Shown one piece after another: positions 18,518 through 27,692 of a stretch of 64,000 nt of DNA. How positions within the stretch are numbered: position 1 is the stretch's first letter; each line of letters begins with the position of its first letter. Location: NCBI RefSeq assembly GCF_003096095.1, contig NZ_CP015453.1, positions 682,001 through 746,000 on the forward strand. Direction: 5' to 3'. This stretch comes from Dietzia psychralcaliphila. Lineage in GTDB: Bacteria > Actinomycetota > Actinomycetes > Mycobacteriales > Mycobacteriaceae. The notes beneath the pieces are model-generated. The model made no database searches, was not told the origin of the DNA, and saw only the letters and a list, made by a program, of their open reading frames with translations. Both the position numbers and the translations under genes were made by a program.

Positions 18518-20254
18518 TCAGACTCCCGTCTTGTCGGTGTTGGCGGTGGACTCGGATGAGGCTCCGGCCAGCATGTGCTCGACCGCGAGGTACCCGAAGA
18601 CCATCGCGGGGCCGATGGTCGCCCCGGGCCCGGCGTAGGTGTGACCCATGACCGGCGACGACGCGTTGCCGGCGGCGTACAGTCCCTCGATTACGGAGCC
18701 GTCCGAGCGGAGCACGCGGCCGTGGACGTCGGTGTTCGCCCCGCCCTTGGTGCCGAGGTCACCGGGCACCATCTTGGCGGCGAAGAACGGGGCCTTGCGG
18801 ACGGGACCGAGGCTCGGGTTGGGCTTGTTGGTGGGGTCACCGTAGTAGTGGTCGTATCCCGAGACACCGCGCTGGAAGTCGTCGTCGACGCCCTTCTCGG
18901 CGAAGCCGTTGAAGCGTGAGGCCGTCTTCTCCAGCGCCTCGGCGGGGACGCCGATGAGGTCGGCGAGCTCGGCGAGGGTGTCGGCCTTGTGGAAGTTCTC
19001 CGTCGCGAGCCACTTCTTCGGCAACGGCTGCTTCGCCTGGAGACCGGCGAAGAGGTACCGGTTCTTGTACTCCTGGTCGAAGATGATCCAGGCCGGGACG
19101 TTCTCGCCCTCGGCTCCCTCCTGGCCGGGTGCCGCCTGGCCGAACTCGCCGCCGTACATCCTGTGGCCGGCCTCGACGTAGGGCAGGGACTCGTTCATGA
19201 ACCGTTCGCCGCGCGAGTTGACGAGGAACGAACAGGGCAGGGACCGCTCGGCGAGCGCGAACCAGGGACCGCGGGGGAGCAGGATCGTGGGACCCCACCA
19301 TGCGTCCTCCATGAAGGCCAGTTCCGCACCCACCTTCTCCATGTACTCGATCCCCTCGCCGGTGTTGGCGGCGGCACCGACGGTCCACGAGGTGGGGATG
19401 GGCTGGCGCTGGTACTTGTCGCGCATCTCCTGGTTGTGCTCGAACCCGCCCGAGCCGATGATCACGCCTCGGCGGGCGCGGAGCGTCTGCTCCTCACCTC
19501 CACGGGTGACGGTGATTCCCACGACCCGCTCGTCCCGGCCACTGCCCTCGGTGACCAACCCCGTCATCGGCGTGTTGAGCCACACCGGGACGCCCGCGTC
19601 CAGGAGGCCCTTGCGCATGGCGGCGATGAGCGCGCGGCCCATGCCCACCATGTTGGCCCCGCGGGCCTTGGCCACGAGCATGCGAACCGAGACCCGGACC
19701 GAGCGCCGGATGCCCTTGGTGGTGGGGCGCTGCAGCAGGTTGAGCCAGCGGTAGTCGGACTGCTTGACCACCATGTTCGCGGGGGCTTTGGCGTAAGGGG
19801 GCTCGAGCCTCGACGCCTCTGAGCCCAACTGGCGCAGATCGAACGGCTTGGGCTCGACTGACCTGCCGCCGAGCCGTCCCCCCGGGGCCTCGGGGTAGTA
19901 GTCCGAGTAGTCCACGACCCACTCCATCTCGAGGGGGGAGTTGTCGAGGACGAACTCCAGGACCTCGGGGCCACGGTCGACGTACGCGTCGATCCGCTCC
20001 GGGGCCACGACGTCGCCGACGATCGACCGGAGGTAGGTGCGGGCGGCCTCAGGGGTGTCCTGGACCCCGTCCCGCCGGAGGACGGAGTTCCCCGGGATCC
20101 ACACGCCGCCACCGGAGCGGGCGGTGGAGCCTCCGTAGTGGGGGGCCTTCTCCACGAGGACCACGCTGAGGCCCTTCTTCGCTGCTGCGAGGGCGGCCGT
20201 CATGCCTGCTCCACCGCTGCCGACGACGACGACGTCGAATTCCTGGTCTGCCAT
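18518..20254 (-). CDS. kstD: KstD, 3-ketosteroid Delta1-dehydrogenase
   Basis: This 578-residue FAD-dependent enzyme introduces the 1,2 double bond into ring A of 3-ketosteroids, needed with KshAB for ring B opening. The FAD-binding motif VVVGSGGAGMTAALAAA is at residues 9-25. The family segments RSGGGVWIPGN, SLPYVEAGHRMYGG and ASSPVMGHTYAGPGATIGPA are present. The ATG at 20254 is chosen; a KstR box begins two bases upstream, leaving no room for a ribosome site, so the transcript may be leaderless. Divergent from hsaE. Confidence 0.95.
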   Translation of the reverse strand: MADQEFDVVVVGSGGAGMTAALAAAKKGLSVVLVEKAPHYGGSTARSGGGVWIPGNSVLRRDGVQDTPEAARTYLRSIVGDVVAPERIDAYVDRGPEVLEFVLDNSPLEMEWVVDYSDYYPEAPGGRLGGRSVEPKPFDLRQLGSEASRLEPPYAKAPANMVVKQSDYRWLNLLQRPTTKGIRRSVRVSVRMLVAKARGANMVGMGRALIAAMRKGLLDAGVPVWLNTPMTGLVTEGSGRDERVVGITVTRGGEEQTLRARRGVIIGSGGFEHNQEMRDKYQRQPIPTSWTVGAAANTGEGIEYMEKVGAELAFMEDAWWGPTILLPRGPWFALAERSLPCSFLVNSRGERFMNESLPYVEAGHRMYGGEFGQAAPGQEGAEGENVPAWIIFDQEYKNRYLFAGLQAKQPLPKKWLATENFHKADTLAELADLIGVPAEALEKTASRFNGFAEKGVDDDFQRGVSGYDHYYGDPTNKPNPSLGPVRKAPFFAAKMVPGDLGTKGGANTDVHGRVLRSDGSVIEGLYAAGNASSPVMGHTYAGPGATIGPAMVFGYLAVEHMLAGASSESTANTDKTGV

Positions 20255-20255
20255 G

Positions 20256-20269
20256 TAGAACACGTTATA
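20256..20269. promoter_or_regulatory. KstR operator between kstD and hsaE
   Basis: TAGAACACGTTATA fits TNNAACNNGTTNNA exactly. It touches the kstD start codon and lies 46 bp upstream of hsaE, so it should control both divergent units. Confidence 0.92.
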
Positions 20270-20314
20270 GAACCGGGGGCTGTAGCGCCAGACGGTCGAG
20301 GTAGCATCCCGTTC

Positions 20315-21100
20315 ATGCTCAATGAGGAGACCCGCGCCACACTCGCTCAGCGACTCTGGGACGCCGAAGCCGACGTCGCTCCGATCGCGCCGCTCACCGC
20401 CGACCACCCCGACATGACCCCGGATGACGCGTTCGAGATCCAGCTCGTCAACATCCGGCGGAAGCTCGGGGCCGGCGCGGTGGTCACGGGGCACAAGGTC
20501 GGCCTGGCTTCCAAGGCCATGCAGGAGATGATGGGCGTCGACGAGCCCGACTACGGACATCTCCTCGACACGATGGAGTACCCCGAGGGGGCCCCGGTCG
20601 AGGCTGCCCGATTCTGTTTCCCACGTGTCGAGGTCGAGGTGGGCTTCATCCTCGGTTCCGACATCCCGCCGGAGGGGTGCTCGCAGGAGGAGGCCGCCGC
20701 GGCCATCGAGTGGGTGGTGCCGTCGATCGAGCTCATCGACTCGCGGATCCGCGACTGGAAGATCACCCTGCCCGACACGATCGCTGACAACGCCTCTTCC
20801 TGTGGGTACGTCGTGGGGGCGCAGCGGGTGAGGCTGGCGGACATCGACGTCGCCGCGATCGACGCGACCCTCTACAAGAACGGTGAGTTCCTGGCCTCGG
20901 GTCGGTCCGACGCGGTACTGGGGAACCCGCTCAACTCGGTGGGCTGGCTGGCCTCGACGGTCGCCAAGTTCGGCGTCCGCCTGCGCAGGGGCGACGTGAT
21001 CCTGCCCGGCACCGCGATCCGCGCCATGGACGCCGCTCCCGGCGATTCCTTCCGCGCGGAGTTCGCGGGCCTGGGCGACGTGACCATGGAATTCAACTAG
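20315..21100 (+). CDS. hsaE: HsaE, 2-hydroxyalkadienoate hydratase
   Basis: This 261-residue member of the MhpD/fumarylacetoacetase-like hydratase family adds water to 2-hydroxyhexa-2,4-dienoate released from ring A cleavage. Typical segments are TGHKVGLASKAMQEMMGVDEPDYGHL, the metal-site region RVEVEVGFILG and NPLNSVGWLA. The ATG at 20315 gives the expected length. In M. tuberculosis hsaE is immediately followed by hsaG and hsaF; here an IclR gene and an HNH gene separate them. Confidence 0.93.
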   Translation: MLNEETRATLAQRLWDAEADVAPIAPLTADHPDMTPDDAFEIQLVNIRRKLGAGAVVTGHKVGLASKAMQEMMGVDEPDYGHLLDTMEYPEGAPVEAARFCFPRVEVEVGFILGSDIPPEGCSQEEAAAAIEWVVPSIELIDSRIRDWKITLPDTIADNASSCGYVVGAQRVRLADIDVAAIDATLYKNGEFLASGRSDAVLGNPLNSVGWLASTVAKFGVRLRRGDVILPGTAIRAMDAAPGDSFRAEFAGLGDVTMEFN

Positions 21101-21144
21101 CGCGGGACGTGAGCTGACGCCGGAGTCCAGCTAGGACGCCTCTC

Positions 21145-21906
21145 CTAGCGGTCTGACGCCATCGCGCGACTGGCGGCCACCGCCACCCTGGTGACCAGCG
21201 GCTCGAGTCGCGCGAGTGCAGCCCCGTCCGCGGCACTCGCGGACAAGGCCGCCACTGCTCGCGTGCCTCCGGTGCCCTCCTCGTCGTCGTCGAACACCGG
21301 CGCGGCCACACAGTAGAGGCCTGGCGTGAGTTCCGCCCTATCCACCGCTCGCCTCCTGCGCCGGATCTCCGCGAGCTCCACGGCGAGCGCATCCGGCGAG
21401 GTCAACGTGGTCTCAGTCCAGGCGACCAGAGGGCCCTGCGTCACCCGCTCGGCGGCCGCGTCGTCGAACGCCAGCATCGCTTTGCCCACACCGGTGCAAT
21501 AGGCCGGCAGTCCGCCGCCGATCCGCGACGGCGACGGGATCGGCCGCGGACCGTGCAGCTTGTTGAGGTACACGACCTCGTCACCGTGCAGCGTGGCCAG
21601 ATGCACCGTCGCCCGGGTCGCCTCGAATAGGTGCGCGAGGAAGGGAGTGAGGACGCGGCGGGTCCGCTCGTACACCGGCGAGGCGGGTGTCGGATCGAGC
21701 TCGTGCACCAGCGGCCCAAGTCGGTAGCGCTGTCCGATGCGCGTCACCGCATCGTTGCGTTCCAGCGCGGTCAGTAGGCGAAGGGTCGTGGACTTGGCCA
21801 GCCCGGCCTCGCGAGAGATCTCGCTCAGGGTCAGGCCGGTGCCCGCCGCCGTCACCCGTAGCACGTCGAAGGCGCGGTCGACGGGGGAGGCGGGTGGTTC
21901 GTTCAT
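21145..21906 (-). CDS. IclR-family transcriptional regulator
   Basis: This 253-residue regulator has an N-terminal winged helix (LTLSEISREAGLAKSTTLRLL) and a C-terminal effector domain (PAYCTGVGKAMLAF, LTPGLYCVAAPVF). The effector is unknown. It lies convergent with hsaE and divergent from the HNH gene. The 138-bp upstream spacer holds two TTCGAA palindromes (around 21953 and 22008) that could be operator halves. It is not part of the usual steroid regulon, so control of the following gene or of hsaGF is a possibility, not shown. Confidence 0.87.
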   Translation of the reverse strand: MNEPPASPVDRAFDVLRVTAAGTGLTLSEISREAGLAKSTTLRLLTALERNDAVTRIGQRYRLGPLVHELDPTPASPVYERTRRVLTPFLAHLFEATRATVHLATLHGDEVVYLNKLHGPRPIPSPSRIGGGLPAYCTGVGKAMLAFDDAAAERVTQGPLVAWTETTLTSPDALAVELAEIRRRRRAVDRAELTPGLYCVAAPVFDDDEEGTGGTRAVAALSASAADGAALARLEPLVTRVAVAASRAMASDR

Positions 21907-22044
21907 GCGGTGAGTGTAGCGCGGGGCCCCGACATCGCGGCCCGTCTTGTTCGAACACTTGCGCTAATTCGACGGTTGCACTAGTGTAGTACACACGTTC
22001 GAATATGACGGGTCGTCGGTTGTGGCGCGGGAGGTGTGGCGGTG

Positions 22045-23709
22045 ATGAGCGTGACGATGGCGAGTTGGTTCGAGTACGGGTCGCTTCGCGTGGCGCCGGA
22101 GCCGTTGGACACGCTCGGCGCCGAGGCGCTGAGTGAGGTGGCGCGGTCGGCCACGTTGGCGCAGAACCTCGCGGCGGCAACCCGTCTGCAGGCCGCTCAC
22201 CACATCGTCGACACGATGAGGCGCCTCGACGAGGCCGCCCATGGCGACGTGGTGTGCCCGCGGCCGGCGTTCGCCCGCCTGGACCCGGCCGATCGGGCCC
22301 GCGACCACCTGGCCGCGGCGATGGCGCTGACCACCTGGCACGCCGGGCGGTTGGTCACCGCCGCCGTGCAGATCCACACCCGCTTGTCGCGGTTGCGCAA
22401 GGCCGTCGAGCGCGGCCAGTTTCCCGAACAGTTGGCCATCGACACCGCCTGCCGGTTGGCCGAGATCCCCGACGAGACCATCGGCGAGGTCGAGTCCGAG
22501 GTGGTCGGGGCCCTGGCCCGCGCACTGGACGGCGGCCACCGCCCCAGCCGGGCAGCCCTGGACACCGCCGTCGATGCCGCCCGCGAACGCTGCGACCCCA
22601 CCGGTGCCCAGGACGCCGTCTCCGACGCCGCCGAGCAACGCACCGTCCGGTTCCGCCCCGGCCGAAGTGGCATGACCAGCATGTGGGCGAACCTGCCCTG
22701 CGCCGACGCCGAGAAACTCCGCCGCCGGATCGACGCCGCAGCCCGTAACGCCCACGACGCCGGCCATCCCCGCACCCGCAACCAGTTGCGCGCCGACGCC
22801 CTGGCCGCCCTGGGTGACCCGAACACCGACGACATCGGCGCCGCACTGCATGACCCCGAGGGCCACGACATCCACCCCGCCGACTCCCGCGACCCCGCCG
22901 ACACCGCCGACTCCCGCGACCCCGCCGACACCGCTGGCTCCCGCGACCCCGCCGACACCGCTGGCTCCTGCGACGCCGCGGGCACTGCCGAACCGGCTGA
23001 CTCCACGGATTCCGCCGACGGTTCCAGGGGTGACCGTCCGCCCCTGGGTGCGTCGTGGGGTACCGACAAGCCGGTGCGGATCTCGATCATCAACTCGATC
23101 GCCCAGGGCCTGCCCAACCGGGTCCAGTTCGTCACCGGCGCCTACGCCAGCTTCGACTGGTTGTGCGAGGAACTACTGACCGGCGGGGACGCCAAAGTTC
23201 GGTTCGAACTCATCGACCCCCAACCCGGAGTGCTCGACGTGCCCGACGCGGTCCTCAAGTACTTCATCACCCCTGCACTGGCCGAGCGGATCCGTCTCCG
23301 TGACGGCACCTGCCGCCACCCCGGATGCACCGTCGATGCCAAGGACTGCGAAATCGACCACATCATCGCCTTCGACCACCACAGTCCCGAGATGGGCGGA
23401 CCGACCGCCGAGTGGAACCTGATCTGCCTCTGCCGCAAGCACCACCGCGAGAAGACCTTCGGACACTGCGCCTACCAGCCCGGACCCCTCGGCGAATTGA
23501 CCATCTTCACCGAGACCGGACACCAACACCGCACCACCCCCACCGGCCCCCTGGCCCAAGCCCGAAACCGGATCCTCGACCACCGATGGCGAACCCACCT
23601 CGACCGCCTCATCAGCCCCGACGGCTACCTCGCCAACCCGCCAGGAGTCGAACGGCCCCGCCCCAACTCGCTCCACCGGGCGCCAGGCACCGAGACCCGC
23701 CCCGCCTGA
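22045..23709 (+). CDS. DUF222/13E12-type HNH endonuclease-like protein
   Basis: This protein of about 554 residues has an N-terminal DUF222 region, characteristic of the actinobacterial 13E12 repeat family, and a C-terminal HNH motif (CRHPGCTVDAKDCEIDH ... NLICLCRKHHREKTFG). These proteins are multi-copy and often linked to mobile DNA; their function is unresolved. Between the domains lie four tandem nine-residue units (ADSRDPADT type). The ATG at 22045 is preferred for its GGGAGG spacing; a GTG at 22036 is also possible. Its position between hsaE and hsaG suggests an insertion. Confidence 0.85.
   Translation: MSVTMASWFEYGSLRVAPEPLDTLGAEALSEVARSATLAQNLAAATRLQAAHHIVDTMRRLDEAAHGDVVCPRPAFARLDPADRARDHLAAAMALTTWHAGRLVTAAVQIHTRLSRLRKAVERGQFPEQLAIDTACRLAEIPDETIGEVESEVVGALARALDGGHRPSRAALDTAVDAARERCDPTGAQDAVSDAAEQRTVRFRPGRSGMTSMWANLPCADAEKLRRRIDAAARNAHDAGHPRTRNQLRADALAALGDPNTDDIGAALHDPEGHDIHPADSRDPADTADSRDPADTAGSRDPADTAGSCDAAGTAEPADSTDSADGSRGDRPPLGASWGTDKPVRISIINSIAQGLPNRVQFVTGAYASFDWLCEELLTGGDAKVRFELIDPQPGVLDVPDAVLKYFITPALAERIRLRDGTCRHPGCTVDAKDCEIDHIIAFDHHSPEMGGPTAEWNLICLCRKHHREKTFGHCAYQPGPLGELTIFTETGHQHRTTPTGPLAQARNRILDHRWRTHLDRLISPDGYLANPPGVERPRPNSLHRAPGTETRPA
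22879..22986 (+). repeat. Four 27-bp tandem units in the HNH gene
   Basis: In-frame 27-bp units starting at 22879, 22906, 22933 and 22960 encode ADSRDPADT, ADSRDPADT, AGSRDPADT and AGSCDAAGT, an acidic linker between DUF222 and HNH regions. Confidence 0.85.
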
Positions 23710-23814
23710 GATCGGACTCTGTTGCCGGTCAGACCCAGTAGTCCGCCGATCCAGTTGTTCCGCTGAGTGGCACGCCCAATTGTGGCAGGTGATCCACGCG
23801 GTGAGACTGTCGGT

Positions 23815-24747
23815 ATGACAGAAAAGACCAAGCTCAGCGCCGCGATAGTCGGGTCGGGAAACATCGGAACCGACCTCATGTACAAGCTCGAGCGCAGTGA
23901 GTACATCGAGCCCAAGTGGATGATCGGTATCGACGCGGAGTCCGAGGGGATGAAGCGCGCCGCGGACCACGGATTGACCTGTATGTCGGGCGGCGCCGAC
24001 GAACTGCTCGCCTCGATCGAGGCGGGAGGCGAGAAGCCCGACCTGCTGTTCGAAGCCACCAGCGCCTACGTCCACAAGGCGTACGCACCCCGCTACGAGG
24101 CGGCGGGCATCACTGCCATCGACCTCACGCCCGCCGCGGTGGGCCCGATGGTGATCCCTCCCGCGAACCTGCACGAACACGTCGACGCGCCCAACCACAA
24201 CATGGTCACCTGTGGCGGACAGGCCACCATCCCGATGGTCCACGCCGTCTCGTCGGTCGTGCCGGTGGAGTACGCGGAGATCGTCGCGTCCGTCTCCTCG
24301 GAGTCGGCGGGGCCGGGGACCCGCGCGAACATCGACGAGTTCACCGAGACCACCAAGCTGGCCATCGAGAAGGTCGGTGGCGCCAAGCGTGGAAAGGCGA
24401 TCATCATCCTCAACCCCGCAGAGCCGCCCATGATCATGCGGGACACCATCTTCTGCGCCATCCCCGAGGATGCCGACCACGACCTCATCACCACCGCCAT
24501 CCGCAAGCGCGAGAAGGAGATCCAGGAGTACGTCCCGGGGTACCGGCTGCTCCAGGAACCGCAGTTCGACCCGCCCACCGAGATCACCGGCGGGATGGCG
24601 CGCGTCGCCATCTTCGTGGAAGTCGAAGGTGCCGGAGACTTCCTCCCCCCGTACGCCGGCAATCTCGACATCATGACCGCCGCCGCCACCAAGGTCGGCG
24701 AGGACATCGCCAAGACCAAGCTCGCCAAGACCACGCTCGGAGTGTGA
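23815..24747 (+). CDS. hsaG: HsaG, acylating aldehyde dehydrogenase
   Basis: This 310-residue BphJ/DmpF-type dehydrogenase converts the short aldehyde (propanal in the steroid pathway) made by HsaF into the acyl-CoA with NAD and CoA. The Rossmann motif [13 protein letters not shown] is at residues 10-22, and the catalytic Cys is about residue 133 in [12 protein letters not shown]. It forms a channelling complex with HsaF, whose gene starts 5 bp downstream. No KstR box is visible in the 105 bp between the HNH gene and hsaG. Confidence 0.94.
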   Translation: MTEKTKLSAAIVGSGNIGTDLMYKLERSEYIEPKWMIGIDAESEGMKRAADHGLTCMSGGADELLASIEAGGEKPDLLFEATSAYVHKAYAPRYEAAGITAIDLTPAAVGPMVIPPANLHEHVDAPNHNMVTCGGQATIPMVHAVSSVVPVEYAEIVASVSSESAGPGTRANIDEFTETTKLAIEKVGGAKRGKAIIILNPAEPPMIMRDTIFCAIPEDADHDLITTAIRKREKEIQEYVPGYRLLQEPQFDPPTEITGGMARVAIFVEVEGAGDFLPPYAGNLDIMTAAATKVGEDIAKTKLAKTTLGV

Positions 24748-24752
24748 GAACC

Positions 24753-25817
24753 ATGGACAAGACAAATCCGTACAACGCCGACGCCCGCGCGTACAGCTCC
24801 GACCTCGACATCCGCATCACCGACTCGTCCCTCCGCGACGGTTCGCACCACAAGCGTCACCAGTTCTCCGTCGAGGACGTCCGTAACGTCGTCGCCGCGC
24901 TCGACGGTGCCGGCGTCCCCGTCATCGAGGTCACCCACGGTGACGGCCTCGGCGGTGCGTCCTTCAACTACGGCTTCGCCAAGTCCTACGACCAGGACCT
25001 CATCAAGGTCGCGGCCGAGACCGCCACGCAGGCCAAGATCGCGTTTCTCACACTGCCGGGTCTGGGGATCAAGGACGACATCCTCGCAGCGCGCGACAAC
25101 GGGGGATCGATCTGCCGAGTCGCGACCCACTGCACCGAGGCCGACGTCTCGATCCAGCACTTCGGGTACGCCCGCGAACTCGGGCTGGAGACCGTCGGAT
25201 TCCTCATGATGAGCCACACCCAGCCTCCGGAGGTGCTGGCCAAGCAGGCCCGCATCATGGCGGACGCGGGGTGCCAGTGCGTGTACATCGTCGATTCGGC
25301 GGGCGCACTGGTCATGGACCAGGTCTCTGACCGGGTCGCGGCGGTGGTCGCTGAACTCGGCGACGACGCGCAGGTGGGATTCCACGGACACGAGAACCTG
25401 GACGTGGGAGTCGGCAACTCGATCATGGCCATCCGCGCCGGCGCTCAGCAGATCGACGGCTCCACCCGCCGCTTCGGAGCGGGCGCCGGAAACACTCCCG
25501 TCGAGGCGCTGGTGGGCGTGTGCGACAAGCTCGGCATCGCCACCGGCGTGGACTTCTTCAAGATCGCGGACGCCGCCGAGGACGTGGTGCGTCCGCTCAT
25601 GCCGACCGAGTGCGTGGTCGACCGGTCGGCGCTGATGCTCGGCTACGCGGGCTGCTACTCGTCGTTCCTCAAGCACGCCGAAGGCCATGCGAACCGCTAC
25701 GGCGTGCCGTCGTCGGAGATCCTCATCCGTGCCGGCGAACGTCGGCTGGTGGGCGGCCAGGAAGACCAGCTCATCGACATCGCTCTGGAGATCCAGAAGG
25801 AGCAGGCGAACGCCTAG
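24753..25817 (+). CDS. hsaF: HsaF, 4-hydroxy-2-oxoacid aldolase
   Basis: This 354-residue class II aldolase cleaves 4-hydroxy-2-oxohexanoate to pyruvate and propanal and passes the aldehyde to HsaG. The TIM barrel starts with [18 protein letters not shown]. The divalent-metal His pair is in GFHGHENL, and the C-terminal DmpG communication domain follows. It is full length. Its TAG stop is part of the CTAG target site duplicated by the IS1182-type element that begins at the next base, so the reading frame was preserved by the insertion. Confidence 0.94.
   Translation: MDKTNPYNADARAYSSDLDIRITDSSLRDGSHHKRHQFSVEDVRNVVAALDGAGVPVIEVTHGDGLGGASFNYGFAKSYDQDLIKVAAETATQAKIAFLTLPGLGIKDDILAARDNGGSICRVATHCTEADVSIQHFGYARELGLETVGFLMMSHTQPPEVLAKQARIMADAGCQCVYIVDSAGALVMDQVSDRVAAVVAELGDDAQVGFHGHENLDVGVGNSIMAIRAGAQQIDGSTRRFGAGAGNTPVEALVGVCDKLGIATGVDFFKIADAAEDVVRPLMPTECVVDRSALMLGYAGCYSSFLKHAEGHANRYGVPSSEILIRAGERRLVGGQEDQLIDIALEIQKEQANA
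25814..25817. repeat. Target-site duplication, left copy (CTAG)
   Basis: CTAG, which includes the hsaF stop codon, immediately precedes the IS1182-type element. The identical tetranucleotide follows it at 27663-27666. Confidence 0.8.
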
Positions 25818-27662
25818 GAGACTGCTGAACAAGGCGCTATTGGGGTTGGCGGTCGTGTGAGCGGCGGGCCCGGGCGTCACCGGTGGGATGGCGAGCGGCG
25901 TTTTAGGTCAGCACTCTGGGTGCGACGACCGAGGGTCTTCGGTCCACTTGATGTGATTATGCGCGGTCTCACCGGCCATCGGTGAGAGGCGGCTCCCCTA
26001 ACTGCTGGTCAGGCCAGGGCCCAAGCTCCGTTCTGGTGGGTCAGGCCCATGGCTAGCAGTCGACGTAGGTTGAGGGCGGCGGCGCGGTGGTGGAGCCAGC
26101 TGTTGTTCTTATCCACCCCGCGATAGGGCACTCGTCGGGCGCCTCGGGTGAGCCAGGCGATGGAGCGTTCCACCATCGGGCGATGCTGCCGGTAGGTGGC
26201 CCGGAAGTCCTCGCCCTGTGCGCGCTGGCGGTGCTGGCGTTGCAGCACATGGTGCTCGCCCAGCAGCACCGAGCGGCCGGATTGTGAGGTGGTGCACCGC
26301 TGGCGCAGCGGACACTGCCGGCAGGCCGCACCGAACTTCGCCCGGCCCTGCGGCGACACTGTCCGCGTGACATCAGCCGGGCAGGTCAACGTGTTTGCCG
26401 CGGCATCGAAGGTGAAGTCATCCAGACCAAACCCGCCCTCCACAGCGGGCCTGGTCGGCCAGGGTTTGACCAGGGGCAGCCACTGCTTTCCGGCGAGGGT
26501 GGCCAGCATGTCTCCGGTGGCGTACGCCGAGTCTCCGAGCACTTCAATGTGTTCGACGTCTGTAGTGGTGGGATCTGTGGTCACCAGGTCCGCACCGACG
26601 GCGGCGTCGGAATTGTCCGGACCGCTGGCCCGAGTCAGCCGGGCCGCAGTGGTCAGCCCGGTATCGGGTTCGACCACGATGTGGGCTTTGAACCCGTCCT
26701 GGCGACGCTGCTGGGTCTTGTGCGCGTGCCGGGCATCGGGGTCCACGGTAGAGATCACCCGGTCCGGGACGGTGCGGCGGGCGATGCGCCACCGGCCGTC
26801 GGTGCCATCGGAATCCTCGGCGGGCTCGACGTCCTGGCCGGCGACCAATGCCAGCAGCGCCACCGCCTCGGCTGGTCTGCCGCCGGCGGCGGTGATCGCC
26901 TCAACATCCAGAGCCTCAAGCAGTGCCAGAGCGTCTGCGACCAGGGCCGAGACCAGCTCGTCGCGGGCGGCCTGGTCATCCCAGGCAATACGCGGCTTAC
27001 CGGCCTCGGAGTAATCGTGCCCGCACACCGCCGCCAACCGGGTGCACTCGGAGGCGATCAGCTCTTTCGCGCCGGGCACTTCGCGGCCGACCCGCCTGAT
27101 CTGGGCGATGAGTTGGGTGATCGTGTCCTGACGGGCCACCGCATCATCCAGAACCGTCGAGTCCAGTGCGCGGCGGGTCTTAGTCTTGACCGCTCCGGTC
27201 TCGGCGATGACCTGGCGCACCACCTCGAAGATCCGCTGCGGATTCTCGCTGGCGGCCAGCCGGCGCCGCCAGTAAGTCAACGTCGACGAGTCGAAGCCCT
27301 TGGCATCGACCGCGTACCCGCACGCGGCCTTCCACCGCAGGTCAAACGTCAACGCATCCACGGCCTCCCGGTCGGAGTGCCCAAACAGAGCCTGAAGCAC
27401 GATGACCGAGGCGATCACCTCCCCCGGGATCGACGGCCGGCCCCGGCCCGAGGGAAACAGATCGGCGAACAACTCCGCCGGGAACAAGCGATCCCGATGC
27501 TCGGCCAGCAACGCGAACACGCTGCCGGGCTCGAGCAGATGCCCCGCCACCGACTCCACATCCAGCAACTCACGCTGCCGATCCCACTCACCCTGCATGA
27601 ACCAAGTATTTCAGGCCCGGGTCACCCCGCGGGGCGGACACCCTGATTGTTCAGCAGTCTCC
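25818..27662 (-). mobile_element. IS1182-family insertion sequence, complete
   Basis: The element is 1,845 bp and is bounded by perfect 15-bp terminal inverted repeats (GAGACTGCTGAACAA) and by CTAG direct repeats on both sides. It contains one intact transposase read on the minus strand, with about 190 bp of non-coding DNA at its left end. It lies between hsaF and the flavodoxin gene and disrupts no reading frame. Intact ends, intact gene and intact target duplication indicate a recent insertion. Confidence 0.92.
26009..27598 (-). CDS. IS1182-family transposase
   Basis: This 529-residue DDE transposase is of the IS1182 type. It has the N-terminal region GRPSIPGEVIASVIVLQALFG, the catalytic segments ALDSTVLDDAV and LGDSAYATGDML, and a C-terminal Cys cluster followed by the RPMVERSIAWLTRG motif. 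It is full length and uninterrupted, so it is probably active. Confidence 0.92.
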   Translation of the reverse strand: MQGEWDRQRELLDVESVAGHLLEPGSVFALLAEHRDRLFPAELFADLFPSGRGRPSIPGEVIASVIVLQALFGHSDREAVDALTFDLRWKAACGYAVDAKGFDSSTLTYWRRRLAASENPQRIFEVVRQVIAETGAVKTKTRRALDSTVLDDAVARQDTITQLIAQIRRVGREVPGAKELIASECTRLAAVCGHDYSEAGKPRIAWDDQAARDELVSALVADALALLEALDVEAITAAGGRPAEAVALLALVAGQDVEPAEDSDGTDGRWRIARRTVPDRVISTVDPDARHAHKTQQRRQDGFKAHIVVEPDTGLTTAARLTRASGPDNSDAAVGADLVTTDPTTTDVEHIEVLGDSAYATGDMLATLAGKQWLPLVKPWPTRPAVEGGFGLDDFTFDAAANTLTCPADVTRTVSPQGRAKFGAACRQCPLRQRCTTSQSGRSVLLGEHHVLQRQHRQRAQGEDFRATYRQHRPMVERSIAWLTRGARRVPYRGVDKNNSWLHHRAAALNLRRLLAMGLTHQNGAWALA

Positions 27663-27666
27663 TAGG
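27663..27666. repeat. Target-site duplication, right copy (CTAG)
   Basis: Right-hand copy of the CTAG duplication flanking the IS1182-type element. Confidence 0.8.
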
Positions 27667-27692
27667 GCGCGATGCCCCGTCGGCGGGTCCGC

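Noticed and set aside
21945-22015. Possible LexA (SOS) box upstream of the HNH gene
   Set aside because: TTCGAA appears twice, but neither copy has the full TCGAAC-N4-GTTCGA spacing, so I only note them as palindromes.
22045-23709. Calling the HNH gene part of a complete mobile element
   Set aside because: DUF222/HNH genes are often repeat-associated, but I found no terminal repeats or target duplication around it.
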